NCBI GenBank assembly: GCA_039811865.1
Contig: JBDHZK010000012.1
Coordinates: 1-30,153, forward strand
Source of the DNA: JBDHZK01 sp039811865
GTDB lineage: Bacteria > Actinomycetota > Actinomycetes > Propionibacteriales > Propionibacteriaceae
Reading direction: 5' to 3'
Length of the DNA: 30,153 bases
Part shown: positions 1-7,966 of the stretch, one piece after another
How the letters are laid out: each line of letters begins with the position of its first letter
Numbering within the stretch: position 1 is the first letter of the stretch
Notes under the pieces: generated by a model
Databases searched by the model: none
What the model was told of the DNA's origin: nothing
The model's input: the letters and a program-made list of their open reading frames with translations, nothing else
Made by a program: the position numbers and the translations under genes

Positions 1-1188
1 GGCATGGGCTGGTACGACGGCATCAAGACGCCCGCGCATTGGCTGTCCTGGGCCTGCTCGATGAGCCCTGGAACCGCCCGAGAACATGTCCGGGTCGCTC
101 GCGCCCTGCGCCGCATGCCCAGAACCGACGGGTTGTTCGCCCAGGCCAAACTGACCTACTCGAAGGTCCGCGAACTGACCCGGCTCGTCGACCAGGTCGA
201 CGAAAGCGAGCTTTGCGACCTCGCCGAGTTGATGACGGCGTCCCAGCTCGCCCGCACCGTGCGCGCGTTTCGCACCTGCGCCGGCTCCAGGCTCACCGCC
301 GAGCAGCGAGCCAAGTTCAGTTGGCATGAAACCGGCGATGGGGTCGTCCGGTTGTCGATCACGTTGCCGACCGAACAAGCCGCCCTGATTCGGGCCGCGA
401 TCGACTCGGCCGTCGCCGGTCAAACCGACCGCACCCCGGACGGGGCTCTGCCGATCAATCCCGCCCGCCCGCAGCTCGATGGCCTGATCGAGGTGGCGCA
501 GACCTACCTCGACGGCACCCACCGCAACGCCGGGGAGGGCGACCACCACCTCGTCGTCGTCCAAGTGGCAGCCGAGTCCCTGGTTCCAGCCGTCTCGACA
601 CCCGAAGGCGTTCCCGCGGGAACGTCCCGGCTCGCCGACGGCCGCTGCGTGATTGAGGGCGCGGGGCCGATCGAGCCAGAAACGGCCATCCGGCTCGCCT
701 GCACTGGCAAGGTGATCGGCGCTATCACGGACGCGAACGGGGACGTCCTCGCGCTGGGGCGAAGCCGACGCCTTGCTACCCGAGCCCAGCGCCGGGCTCT
801 ACGATTCCGCGACCACAACCAGTGCCAATACCCCGGCTGCCAGCAGACGCGTTGGCTGCAGGCGCACCACGTCGTGTCCTGGCTCGCAGGCGGACCGACG
901 GATCTCGACAACCTGATCCTGCTTTGCCAACGCCACCACACCTGCGTTCATGAAGGCGGAATGAGCATCGCTCGGCTACCCAGCCCGCATCTGCGCTGGC
1001 GCTTCACGCGCCCGGACGGCCGAAGCGTCCACACTCGGGCACCGGAACTTGTCATCGACTCCGAGGAGGTCTTGGTTCCGGACGCCAGCGTTTTCCCCCG
1101 CTACGCAGGGGCCGGGTTCGACCTCAACGAGTGCGTCCGCGTCCTGTTCGGCATTCAGTTAGGAGAGTTCGCCGAGACGGCCGCCTGA
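1..1188 (+). CDS. HNH endonuclease / DUF222 (13E12-type) protein, 5' partial
   Basis: The reading frame is open to the left edge and begins inside the DUF222 domain (AHWLSWACSMSPGTAREHVRVA), so the N-terminus lies outside the window. The ATG at 4 is probably an internal methionine. The C-terminal third carries an HNH nuclease motif at about 815-960: CQYPGC, then LQAHHVVSW, DLDNLILLC and QRHH, which supply the Cys/His zinc ligands and the catalytic His pair. Proteins of this family are multicopy in actinobacterial genomes, and many are thought to be selfish or recombination-associated elements; their substrate is unknown. The middle of the protein holds an in-frame palindromic insertion encoding VPAGTSR (see the repeat at 609-624). 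The gene converges on the membrane protein gene with only 12 nt between the stop codons. The family assignment is firm; function in the cell is not known. Confidence 0.88.
   Translation, partial: GMGWYDGIKTPAHWLSWACSMSPGTAREHVRVARALRRMPRTDGLFAQAKLTYSKVRELTRLVDQVDESELCDLAELMTASQLARTVRAFRTCAGSRLTAEQRAKFSWHETGDGVVRLSITLPTEQAALIRAAIDSAVAGQTDRTPDGALPINPARPQLDGLIEVAQTYLDGTHRNAGEGDHHLVVVQVAAESLVPAVSTPEGVPAGTSRLADGRCVIEGAGPIEPETAIRLACTGKVIGAITDANGDVLALGRSRRLATRAQRRALRFRDHNQCQYPGCQQTRWLQAHHVVSWLAGGPTDLDNLILLCQRHHTCVHEGGMSIARLPSPHLRWRFTRPDGRSVHTRAPELVIDSEEVLVPDASVFPRYAGAGFDLNECVRVLFGIQLGEFAETAA
609..624. repeat. 16-bp perfect palindrome inside the HNH gene (copy 1)
   Basis: The sequence CGTTCCCGCGGGAACG is a perfect inverted repeat, read in frame as part of VPAGTSR. 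The same core, extended to 22 bp of perfect symmetry, recurs inside gatA at 3902-3923. The two copies share about 20 nt, and in both genes it is read in the same frame to give VPAGTSR. This looks like a short dispersed element tolerated inside coding sequence, but two copies in one window cannot prove that. Confidence 0.7.
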
Positions 1189-1200
1189 GGACTTCGGCGC

Positions 1201-2376
1201 CTAGAGCCCGATCAGCCAGGAGAACCAGGCCGCCACGTCGTATTCGAACCCCAATGGTCCAAGTGGGCGAAGCGCCACCAGATAGATCGAAACAACCCAG
1301 AAGGCAATGATCGCCAGGCGGCTCACGGCGGCTTCGCTCGGCGCCGGTCGCGAAAGCAGGGCGAACGTCCACAAGACCAGCAGGGAGCAACCAACCTCTG
1401 CGAACCACCGGATCCAATCGATTCCGGTGAGAAAGGTAGCGACGACGCCGCCGGCGGGAACCAGCCACGCCCACAGCCACGCGGCTGGCTTGGGCCAGCT
1501 TCGCCGGGCCGGCACCGTGAGCACGCCAGCAAGACGCAGCGCCCACACCTGCACGGCAACCAGGGCAAGCCCGAAGCAGGCCATGCAGGTCAACACCACT
1601 GGCCCAAGTTGGACGACGCGCGAAAAGCCATCTCCGATCGAGTCCGCCAAGAACGGGATCACCGAACGGCGCACGTCGGCAGCGTCTGGGAGGACGCCGG
1701 TCAACTGAGGATCATGCAGAATCTCGGCCAGGACGCTGGGTGAGATGCGTCCCCACAAAAGCACGGCCAGCAGACTGATCGTTGGGGCTGCAAAGAAGGC
1801 CGCCGCCGCGGCCCACCTCTTACTGAGCGGTATCCGGCTTGGAATGCATACGATCAGCGGAACGATGAAAGCACCGTAGATGAGGGCGGCGCCCTCATGA
1901 ATCAATACAATTATCGCCAATATCGCACCGAGCAGCCCGATGGTCCAATAGGACCGCGCCGAGAATCGGGCGGACGTAATCACAAATCCGACCAGCAACA
2001 GGCAAACCAAGCCCAACTGATCGGGCCGTTTGTAGTGCAGCAGCGACTCAAACGTAAACGGGCTGGCGGCCAACAAGAGCGCCATCGCCAGGGAGCGCGA
2101 ATCCCCGCGACGCAAGAGCCTGACGACGAGCACACCGAGGAGCGCCGCAGGGGCCAGCGCCACTGTCAACGCCGCGGCGTGCAGCAGCCAGGAGGTGGAT
2201 GAAACGGGAATGGCGCGGATGATCTCCCCGGCGAGACCTCGGCGGACGAATCCGTGTCGATAGCTGATCAACCAATACGATTTCTGGGCGGGGCTGGCAT
2301 ACAAATTGAACGACTGTGCGATCTGGAGAATGAGCGCCAGGCATACGCCGAGAATCTGTAGCCGTCGCGCCGTCAT
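1201..2376 (-). CDS. Polytopic membrane protein of unknown function
   Basis: The 391-residue protein is very hydrophobic, with about ten predicted transmembrane helices starting at residues 6-24. A short loop after helix 1 contains YRHGFVRRGLAGE, a motif I associate with uncharacterised polytopic proteins distantly resembling polysaccharide or glycosyl-transfer membrane proteins; no catalytic motif is clear, so no function is assigned. The start ATG (2376-2374) overlaps the gatB stop in an ATGA, indicating translational coupling as the last gene of the gatCAB operon. Base composition is less GC-rich than its neighbours, especially around 1850-2050, which may mean a more recent arrival. The stop codon lies 12 nt from the convergent HNH stop, leaving no room for a conventional terminator. 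Confidence 0.8.
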   Translation of the reverse strand: MTARRLQILGVCLALILQIAQSFNLYASPAQKSYWLISYRHGFVRRGLAGEIIRAIPVSSTSWLLHAAALTVALAPAALLGVLVVRLLRRGDSRSLAMALLLAASPFTFESLLHYKRPDQLGLVCLLLVGFVITSARFSARSYWTIGLLGAILAIIVLIHEGAALIYGAFIVPLIVCIPSRIPLSKRWAAAAAFFAAPTISLLAVLLWGRISPSVLAEILHDPQLTGVLPDAADVRRSVIPFLADSIGDGFSRVVQLGPVVLTCMACFGLALVAVQVWALRLAGVLTVPARRSWPKPAAWLWAWLVPAGGVVATFLTGIDWIRWFAEVGCSLLVLWTFALLSRPAPSEAAVSRLAIIAFWVVSIYLVALRPLGPLGFEYDVAAWFSWLIGL

Positions 2377-3869
2377 TCGGCCAGCTTGGCCAGCACCATT
2401 TCGCGAACCTTGCCCGCGTCGGCTTTGCCGCGCAGCTCCTTCATCACCGCTCCGATTAGGGCACCCGCTGCAGCGATCTTGCCGCTTCGGATGCGGTCGG
2501 CGACGTCCGGGTTGGCGGAGATCGCGCGGTCCACTGCGGCGGCCAGGGCGGAGTCATCAGACACCACTGCAAGTCCCCGCGAGACCACGACCTCGCCGGG
2601 CGCACCTTCGCCGGCGATCACGCCGTCGATCACCTGGCGGGCGAGCTTGTCGTTCACGGTCCCCGCATCCACAAGCGCCTGCAGTTGCGCAACTTGCTCG
2701 GGACTGATGCCGACCGAGTCGAGTTCGACCCCGGCCTCGTTGGCCCGGCGGGGAAGCTCGGTCGTCCACCACTTTCGCGCGGCGTGGGCTGGGGCGCCAG
2801 CCGCGACGGTCGCCTCGACCAGGTCGAGCGCGCCGGCGTTCACCACATCGCGTAGTTCCAGATCGCTGAACCCCCAGGCGGTCTGGAGCCGGTTGCGGCG
2901 CACGGCCGGCGGCTCGGGCAGGGACGCCCGCAGCCGCTCGACCCATTCGGCCGATGGCGCCACAGGAACGAGGTCGGGTTCGGGAAAGTAGCGGTAGTCC
3001 TCAGCGGTTTCCTTCGAACGACCGGGGCTGGTGAAGCCGCCGTCCTCGTGCCAATGGCGGGTCTCCTGCTTGACCTTCCCGCCCGCGCCCAGGACGGCCG
3101 CCTGCCGGCAGATCTCGTAGCGAAGCGCCCGCTCGATGCTGCGCAGAGAGTTGACGTTCTTGGTTTCGGTGCGGGTGCCGAACTGGGTCGTCCCCTTCGG
3201 CATCAGCGACACGTTGGCGTCGCAGCGCAACGAGCCCTGCTCCATGCGGACGTCCGACACCCCCAGCGAGCGCAGCAGGTCACGCAAGAACGTGACGTAG
3301 GCACGCGCGAGCGCCGGGGCGGCCGGCCCCGTCCCGGTGATGGGCTTGGTGACGATCTCGATCAGGGGCACACCGGAGCGGTTGTAGTCCAGCAGGGAGT
3401 AGTCCGCGCCGTGGATGCGCCCGGTCGCGCCGCCCACATGCAGGGACTTACCGGTGTCCTCCTCCATGTGTGCGCGCTCGATCTCGATGCGGTAGGACGT
3501 GCCATCCGCCTCGACGTCCACGAAACCCTCGAACGCGATCGGCTCGTCATACTGGCTGATCTGAAAATCCTTGGGCATGTCTGGGTAGAAGTAGTTCTTG
3601 CGGGCGAAGCGACTGTGCGGGGCGATCGAGCAACCCAGCGCGAGTCCGATCCGGATGGCCGACTCGATCGCGCGGGCGTTGACAACGGGCAGAGACCCCG
3701 GCAGCCCCAGGCATACCGGGCAGGTCTGCGAGTTCGGCGGCGCGCCGAACGCAGTGGAACAGCCGCAGAACATCTTGGACGCCGTGTTCAGCTCGACGTG
3801 GACCTCCAGGCCCAGCACCGGGTCAAACGCGGCCAAGGCCTCGTCGAACTCCCAGATCGGCTCACTCAT
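2373..3869 (-). CDS. gatB: Aspartyl/glutamyl-tRNA(Asn/Gln) amidotransferase subunit B
   Basis: GatB (498 aa) activates the mischarged Glu-tRNA(Gln) or Asp-tRNA(Asn) by phosphorylation and passes it ammonia made by GatA. The N-terminal catalytic domain begins with the family signature LGLEVHVELNT. It has the zinc-binding cysteines C35, C37, C50 and C53 (MFCGC and TCPVC) and the YFYPDMPKDFQISQYD block. The C-terminal helical and YqeY-like tail domain that contacts tRNA covers roughly the last 150 residues and ends normally (KLAE). The ATG at 3869 is chosen because it overlaps the gatA stop in an ATGA and gives the family N-terminus; the frame stays open far upstream only because it shadows gatA. 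The gene is coupled to gatA before it and to the membrane protein gene after it. Confidence 0.97.
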   Translation of the reverse strand: MSEPIWEFDEALAAFDPVLGLEVHVELNTASKMFCGCSTAFGAPPNSQTCPVCLGLPGSLPVVNARAIESAIRIGLALGCSIAPHSRFARKNYFYPDMPKDFQISQYDEPIAFEGFVDVEADGTSYRIEIERAHMEEDTGKSLHVGGATGRIHGADYSLLDYNRSGVPLIEIVTKPITGTGPAAPALARAYVTFLRDLLRSLGVSDVRMEQGSLRCDANVSLMPKGTTQFGTRTETKNVNSLRSIERALRYEICRQAAVLGAGGKVKQETRHWHEDGGFTSPGRSKETAEDYRYFPEPDLVPVAPSAEWVERLRASLPEPPAVRRNRLQTAWGFSDLELRDVVNAGALDLVEATVAAGAPAHAARKWWTTELPRRANEAGVELDSVGISPEQVAQLQALVDAGTVNDKLARQVIDGVIAGEGAPGEVVVSRGLAVVSDDSALAAAVDRAISANPDVADRIRSGKIAAAGALIGAVMKELRGKADAGKVREMVLAKLAE

Positions 3870-5455
3870 CGGACTACCTCTCCGGCGCGCTCGTCGACCC
3901 TGGACGTTCCCGCGGGAACGTCCCCGACCCCCAGATACGCCCCCGCCACCGAGTCGGCGAGCCGGTCCAGCAACTGCCCACCGAGCGTTGCGTTCAACTC
4001 GCGCTCCAGCGCCGCGCCCACGCGGTAGCAAAGGTCGTCGCGCAACGGAGGGGCCATTACCTGGAAGCCGACCGGCAGTCCGTCGTCCGGGGACAGCCCG
4101 CACGGGAAGGACGCGGCCGCGTTCCCGGCCATGTTCGACGGGATGGTGCACAAGTCGGCCTTGTACATCGCCAGCGGGTCGTCCGCGCGTTCGCCGATCC
4201 TGAATGCCGTGGTCGGCGTGGTCGGCGAGACGAGCACGTCCACCTGCTCGAAGGCGTTGTCGAAGTCTCGGGTGATCAACGTGCGCACCTTCTGCGCCGA
4301 GCCGTAGTAGGCGTCGTAGTAGCCCGACGACAGTGCGTAAGTCCCGATGATGATTCGGCGTTTCACCTCAGCGCCGAAACCGGCGCCGCGGGTGAGGTTC
4401 ATCACCTCTTCGGCACTGCGCTCGCCGTCGTCGCCGACGCGCAAGCCGTAGCGCATGGCATCGAAGCGGGCCAGGTTGCTGCTGACCTCGCTCGGCATGA
4501 TCAGGTAGTACGCCCCCAGCGCGTAGGCGAAGTGCGGGCAAGAGACTTCGACAAGCTCGGCCCCGGCGCGCAGCAGCATTTCCAGGGCCTCGTGGAAGCG
4601 ACGCTCCACGCCAGGCTGGTAGCCCTCCCCACCCAGTTCGTGGACGACACCGATGCGCAGACCGGCCACATCCCCGGACCGGGCGGCCGCCACCACGTCG
4701 GGAACGGGCGCCTCGATCGAGGTCGAGTCGAGCGGGTCGTGCCCGGCGATGACAGCGTGCAGCAGTGCGGTGTCGAGCACGTTGCGCCCGCACGGACCGG
4801 GCTGGTCCAGGCTGGACGCCATCGCGACGACCCCGTAGCGGGACGTGCCGCCGTAGGTGGGTTTGACCCCGACCGTCCCCGTCACCGACGCCGGCTGCCG
4901 GATCGAGCCGCCGGTGTCGGTTCCGATGGCCAGCGGCGCCTCGAAGGCGGCCAGGGCCGCGGCTGAGCCCCCGCCCGATCCGCCGGGGATGCGCGACAGG
5001 TCCCATGGATTGTGCGTCGTCTGGTAACCGGAGTTCTCCGTGGAGGACCCCATGGCGAACTCGTCCAGATTCGTCTTGCCCAAGATCACGAGCCCGGCGT
5101 TGACCAGGCGTTGGGTCACCGTCGAGCTGTACGGCGGCAACCAGCCCTGCAGGATGCGCGACCCGCAGGTGGTCGGGACACCGGCCACGCAGAAGATGTC
5201 CTTGACCGCGACCGGGACTCCGGCCAGGGGGCTCAGGCGCTCCCCCGCGGCTAGGCGCGCATCCACCGACCGGGCGTCGGCCAGTGCGCGGTCGGCGTCG
5301 GTGTGCAGGAACGCCTTGACCTCACCGTCCACCTGGTCGATCTGGTCCAGGCAAGCGCCGGTTACCTCCGCGGCGGTCAGATGACCAGCGGCGATGGCCG
5401 CACCCAACTCGGCGGCGCTCGCCCGCAGCACTTGCGCGCGCTCGGCGGCGCTCAC
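3866..5455 (-). CDS. gatA: Aspartyl/glutamyl-tRNA(Asn/Gln) amidotransferase subunit A
   Basis: GatA is the amidase subunit that hydrolyses glutamine and feeds ammonia to GatB. The Ser-cisSer-Lys triad of the amidase signature family is visible as K85 (VAVKDIF), S160 (GGSGGGS) and S184 (GGSIRQPA), with the usual spacing. The GTG start at 5455 overlaps the gatC stop as GTGA and gives a normal N-terminus (SAAERAQVL). At 529 residues it is about 30 longer than the mycobacterial protein as I recall it. The excess is a C-terminal tail containing VPAGTSRVDERAGE, encoded by the 22-bp palindrome at 3902-3923. The same peptide occurs in the unrelated HNH protein, so the tail looks like an inserted or captured element. 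Its stop overlaps the gatB start by 4 nt. Confidence 0.97.
   Translation of the reverse strand: MSAAERAQVLRASAAELGAAIAAGHLTAAEVTGACLDQIDQVDGEVKAFLHTDADRALADARSVDARLAAGERLSPLAGVPVAVKDIFCVAGVPTTCGSRILQGWLPPYSSTVTQRLVNAGLVILGKTNLDEFAMGSSTENSGYQTTHNPWDLSRIPGGSGGGSAAALAAFEAPLAIGTDTGGSIRQPASVTGTVGVKPTYGGTSRYGVVAMASSLDQPGPCGRNVLDTALLHAVIAGHDPLDSTSIEAPVPDVVAAARSGDVAGLRIGVVHELGGEGYQPGVERRFHEALEMLLRAGAELVEVSCPHFAYALGAYYLIMPSEVSSNLARFDAMRYGLRVGDDGERSAEEVMNLTRGAGFGAEVKRRIIIGTYALSSGYYDAYYGSAQKVRTLITRDFDNAFEQVDVLVSPTTPTTAFRIGERADDPLAMYKADLCTIPSNMAGNAAASFPCGLSPDDGLPVGFQVMAPPLRDDLCYRVGAALERELNATLGGQLLDRLADSVAGAYLGVGDVPAGTSRVDERAGEVVR
3902..3923. repeat. 22-bp perfect palindrome near the 3' end of gatA (copy 2)
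   Basis: A perfect inverted repeat of 22 bp with core CGTTCCCGCGGGAACG, identical in its core to the palindrome at 609-624. It is translated in gatA as DVPAGTS, just before the stop codon. It lies in a C-terminal extension beyond the conserved amidase fold, consistent with insertion where the protein tolerates it. A terminator role is unlikely because gatB and the membrane gene follow in the same coupled operon. Confidence 0.75.
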
Positions 5456-5748
5456 GCCTGCTCCCCGAGGATGCGCGGCACCCGAAAGCGGTCGTCCTGC
5501 GCGGCCGGGGCGGCGGCCAACACCGCGCCCACGGGCAGGGACGCGCGCACCTCGTCCGCGCGGAACACGTTGGTCAGCGGAATCGGATGAGATGTGGGCG
5601 CAATGTCGTCGCCGGCGACTTGGGAGACGCTTTCGACGGCTTGAAGGATCACGTCCAGTTGGGGAGCGAGGTGCTCCAACTCGTCTTGGGTCAGCGAGAT
5701 TCGCGCCAACTCGGCCAGCCGAGAGACGTCCGATGGGCTCAGTGCCAA
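5452..5748 (-). CDS. gatC: Aspartyl/glutamyl-tRNA(Asn/Gln) amidotransferase subunit C
   Basis: GatC (98 aa) is the small subunit that wraps around GatA and GatB and stabilises the complex. The sequence shows the family pattern: ALSPSDVSRLAELARISLTQ, then the helix with LDVILQAVESV, and a C-terminal VPRIL segment. I choose the TTG at 5748 because GGAGA (minus strand, 5759-5755) lies about 7 nt upstream and because family members start right before the (A)LS..DV motif. An in-frame start at 5811 would add 21 arginine-rich residues that do not look like GatC. The stop overlaps the gatA GTG. This is the first gene of the gatCAB-membrane protein operon. Confidence 0.94.
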   Translation of the reverse strand: MALSPSDVSRLAELARISLTQDELEHLAPQLDVILQAVESVSQVAGDDIAPTSHPIPLTNVFRADEVRASLPVGAVLAAAPAAQDDRFRVPRILGEQA

Positions 5749-5782
5749 GGCGATTCTCCAAATCCTTCGAAACGGCCGCCTC

Positions 5783-5788
5783 AGTCTA
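5783..5788 (-). promoter_or_regulatory. Candidate -10 box of the gatC operon
   Basis: On the minus strand TAGACT matches the actinobacterial TANNNT -10 pattern and lies about 35 nt upstream of the gatC TTG, leaving a short 5' leader that contains the GGAGA ribosome-binding site. No convincing -35 hexamer is seen. A second TAGACT on the same strand sits further upstream at 5877-5882. Assignment is by pattern only. Confidence 0.35.
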
Positions 5789-5968
5789 CGGGTTGGACGC
5801 CGCTGCCCCATCCTCCGACCGCCGCCCGCGGCCCAAGAAGAGCCCGCGACCAGCGTCCGACCCGATCGGCAGCGAGAGTCTATTTGGCATACCCAGATCG
5901 GATATATCCCGCCCGAGTGCGACCAGCCTTGGGCCCCCAGTCACATGTGCACGGATCGACCGGTCCGA

Positions 5969-5974
5969 AATACT
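5969..5974 (+). promoter_or_regulatory. Candidate -10 box for leaderless hydrolase transcript
   Basis: AATACT (overlapping TACTGT at 5971-5976) lies 6 nt before the ATG at 5981, the distance expected if transcription starts on the A of the start codon. No ribosome-binding site is present. Pattern only; the match to TANNNT at the right spacing is imperfect. Confidence 0.3.
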
Positions 5975-5980
5975 GTCCTC

Positions 5981-7246
5981 ATGCGCAAACTCTCCACCGC
6001 TCCTGGTGCCGTCGTCGGATGCCTGGCCGCCCTGCTGGTCACCGCCTGTTCACCGGTAGCCCCGCAGACCCCGGGCAAACCGACTACGCCGAGCAACCCG
6101 GCTCAGGCCGTCGCGATCCGCGCCTACGAGTTCCCGGGCGGCATGATCGAAGGGGCCAGTGGCGGCGGCAAGCTCTACACCCGAGTCAACGCGGTGGTCG
6201 CCATCCCGAGCGCTCCCGGCCCGCACCCGGTCGTGGTCGTCGTGCACGGCTCCTATCCGTCCTGCCTGGACCTGCCCAAGGACAAGCTCTTCACCAAGGA
6301 GGTCCAAACCGTTTCCTGGCCCCAAGGCTGCGGAACCTCGCGCGCGGACAACGATGGCCTCACCCGTGGCCCGGACTATCTGAGGACGCCTGCCAGCCTG
6401 GCGTACCTTGCGCGGAGCCTGGCCGAGCGGGGCATGGTCGCCGTGATCCCGGACGACAACACCAAGGAGCGCCTGGACTGGGGCGGTGAGCCGGACTCGC
6501 AAGTCTTGGAGACCAACCTGGTGAAGTTGCACCTCGATCTGGTCCGCCGCATTTCCGCAGGCGAATCGTTTGGACTGCCGTGGGCCGGTGAGTTGTCCGG
6601 CAAGGTCGACCCGAGCAGAGTCGGGCTCGTCGGGCACAGCAGCGGCGGCGGCTACGTCGTCCAGGCCGCGGCCCGAGGCCTCATCCCGAATCTGTTTGGC
6701 GTCGTCGCCTTGGAGCCAGCCTTCGGGCCGCTGGACAGGGCACGAACCAAGCTGCCCCCCACGCTGGTCGTCGCCGGGGAGTGCGATGAGCAGATCCCCG
6801 TCGACGATGTCGACTCCGGGGTCGCCGACCTCGCCAAGAACACCGAAGCGGTGGTGCTTTACGCGAAGATTCCGCACGCCACCCACATCGGCATGATGTT
6901 CGGCGGCGGATCGCACACGCTTGGCCTGGTCCATCCCTTGCAGACCCCCGCTTGCGCCCCAGCGGCGTTGCTGCCCAAGGCCGTCCAGCGGGGGGAGGCG
7001 GCCCAGTTGATCGCCGATTTCCTCAGCCAGGCGATGTCGGGGCGAAGCAACTACGTCCTGGCGTCCGTCCCGGGCGTCACGGTCACCGCCACAGCCCAAA
7101 CCTCCGCCGGGACCGTCGAGGTGAGCAAGGTGGACGCCATTTTGGCGACCGTGGATCCGAAGTCGGTTACGTTCAGCCACTCCCAGGTCGTGGTGTTGCC
7201 CGCCAAGCCCGAGTCGCTGATCCTCAACGACCCCAAGCACGTCTGA
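5981..7246 (+). CDS. Secreted lipoprotein, alpha/beta-hydrolase fold
   Basis: The 421-residue protein starts with a lipoprotein signal peptide: MRK, a hydrophobic stretch, and the lipobox LVTAC with C23 as the lipidated residue, followed by a Pro/Thr-rich linker. It is probably anchored on the outer face of the membrane. The mature domain has an oxyanion-loop HG (VVVVHGSY, residue 89), a nucleophile elbow GHSSGGG with S220, a likely acid D269 (AGECDEQIP) and a histidine at H299 or H302 (PHATHIG). The layout resembles chlorophyllase/PAF-acetylhydrolase-like esterases, but the substrate cannot be told. The ATG at 5981 is chosen because it gives the signal peptide. No Shine-Dalgarno is seen; AATACT ends 6 nt before the ATG, so the message may be leaderless. 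The stop codon directly abuts that of the convergent next gene. Confidence 0.88.
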   Translation: MRKLSTAPGAVVGCLAALLVTACSPVAPQTPGKPTTPSNPAQAVAIRAYEFPGGMIEGASGGGKLYTRVNAVVAIPSAPGPHPVVVVVHGSYPSCLDLPKDKLFTKEVQTVSWPQGCGTSRADNDGLTRGPDYLRTPASLAYLARSLAERGMVAVIPDDNTKERLDWGGEPDSQVLETNLVKLHLDLVRRISAGESFGLPWAGELSGKVDPSRVGLVGHSSGGGYVVQAAARGLIPNLFGVVALEPAFGPLDRARTKLPPTLVVAGECDEQIPVDDVDSGVADLAKNTEAVVLYAKIPHATHIGMMFGGGSHTLGLVHPLQTPACAPAALLPKAVQRGEAAQLIADFLSQAMSGRSNYVLASVPGVTVTATAQTSAGTVEVSKVDAILATVDPKSVTFSHSQVVVLPAKPESLILNDPKHV

Positions 7247-7888
7247 TCAGGCGGCGACCTCGGAGGACACGTCCACGCCCGGGTGCCGCCGGTGTCCGGC
7301 GAGGATCGCCAGCCCGACGGTGAGCGCGGGTACGCCCAGGTGCAGCGCCGTCCAGCCCACGCCGCCCGGGTCGTGGACGCCGGCGCGAATGTCGCTACCG
7401 TCACCGGCGCTAACCCGAACCACCGGTTTGTCGCCGAGCGCGGCCCGCAGTTGGCTTGTGGGAGCGGCCGGGTTCAGGCCTTCGTTGAGCAGTGCCAGCC
7501 CAGCGCCCCGCCAGATCGCCACCGCGGCGCGGACCTGCTCGTCGGGATCGGTGACGAGGGTGGCCGTGCCTTCGATCTCGCGCCCGGGCAGTTCCAGGAG
7601 CACATGCGGACGACGTTTGATGTTGTCCAGCCAACGAGGACGTCCGCCCAGCCCGGCCGGGACGTAGGCCTTGCCATCCACGATTGCGTACGGCATCGGG
7701 GTAGCCCGCAGCCGTCCACTGCGTCCGATCGTGTTCAGGATGCAGAAGTAGCCCACGAACGGGCTACCCAGCCATGGGCCCACCGGGCTGCGCAGGGCGC
7801 TAACCACCCAGGTGTCGATGAGCGCCGAACCCGCCGGTAGTCCCCCGGAGGTCCCGAAGCTTCGTTGCGATTTGGGTGCGCTAACCAT
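7247..7888 (-). CDS. Possible deazaflavin (F420)-type split-barrel oxidoreductase
   Basis: The 213-residue product has a core (about residues 55-125) with PMPYAIVDGKAYVPAGLGG, RWLDNIKRRPHVLLEL and a following strand with GTATLVTD. This order of strands, and the W.DNI...P.V.LEL pattern, resembles the split-barrel nitroreductase/F420-dependent family of actinobacteria. The resemblance is by eye and I would not claim activity. The C-terminus (about residues 180-205) is hydrophobic (WTALHLGVPALTVGLAILAG), suggesting one membrane helix, which is unusual for soluble family members. The start ATG at 7888 has no evident Shine-Dalgarno; the divergent gap to the ACT gene is 78 nt. The stop is adjacent to that of the convergent hydrolase, forming TGATCA. 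Confidence 0.6.
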   Translation of the reverse strand: MVSAPKSQRSFGTSGGLPAGSALIDTWVVSALRSPVGPWLGSPFVGYFCILNTIGRSGRLRATPMPYAIVDGKAYVPAGLGGRPRWLDNIKRRPHVLLELPGREIEGTATLVTDPDEQVRAAVAIWRGAGLALLNEGLNPAAPTSQLRAALGDKPVVRVSAGDGSDIRAGVHDPGGVGWTALHLGVPALTVGLAILAGHRRHPGVDVSSEVAA

Positions 7889-7966
7889 GGGCCCCAGTGT
7901 GACAGGCGCCGATCTCCGCATGTGGTCGGGACGCGTCCAGGGCACGCCAACAGGGAGAATCGAGGC

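Larger units (their letters stand above)
5749..5980. other. Divergent intergenic region, gatC / hydrolase
   Basis: These 232 nt separate two divergently transcribed genes and must hold both promoters. It contains two minus-strand TAGACT boxes (5783-5788 and 5877-5882) and a locally AT-rich 10-bp palindrome GGATATATCC at 5900-5909, which stands out in this GC-rich setting and could be an operator or promoter element. No gene or RNA is seen in it. Confidence 0.5.

Noticed and set aside
609..624. LexA (SOS) box
   Set aside because: Actinobacterial LexA sites read GAAC-N4-GTTC. This palindrome has GTTC...GAAC in the opposite order and lies inside a gene.
3870..4151. N-terminal extension of gatB to 4151
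   Set aside because: The extension is an arginine-rich shadow of gatA. The ATG at 3869 overlaps the gatA stop and gives the known GatB N-terminus.
6050..7240. Minus-strand ORF (396 codons) opposite the lipoprotein hydrolase
   Set aside because: The plus strand has signal peptide, lipobox and a full catalytic triad; the antisense product has none of the features of a gene.
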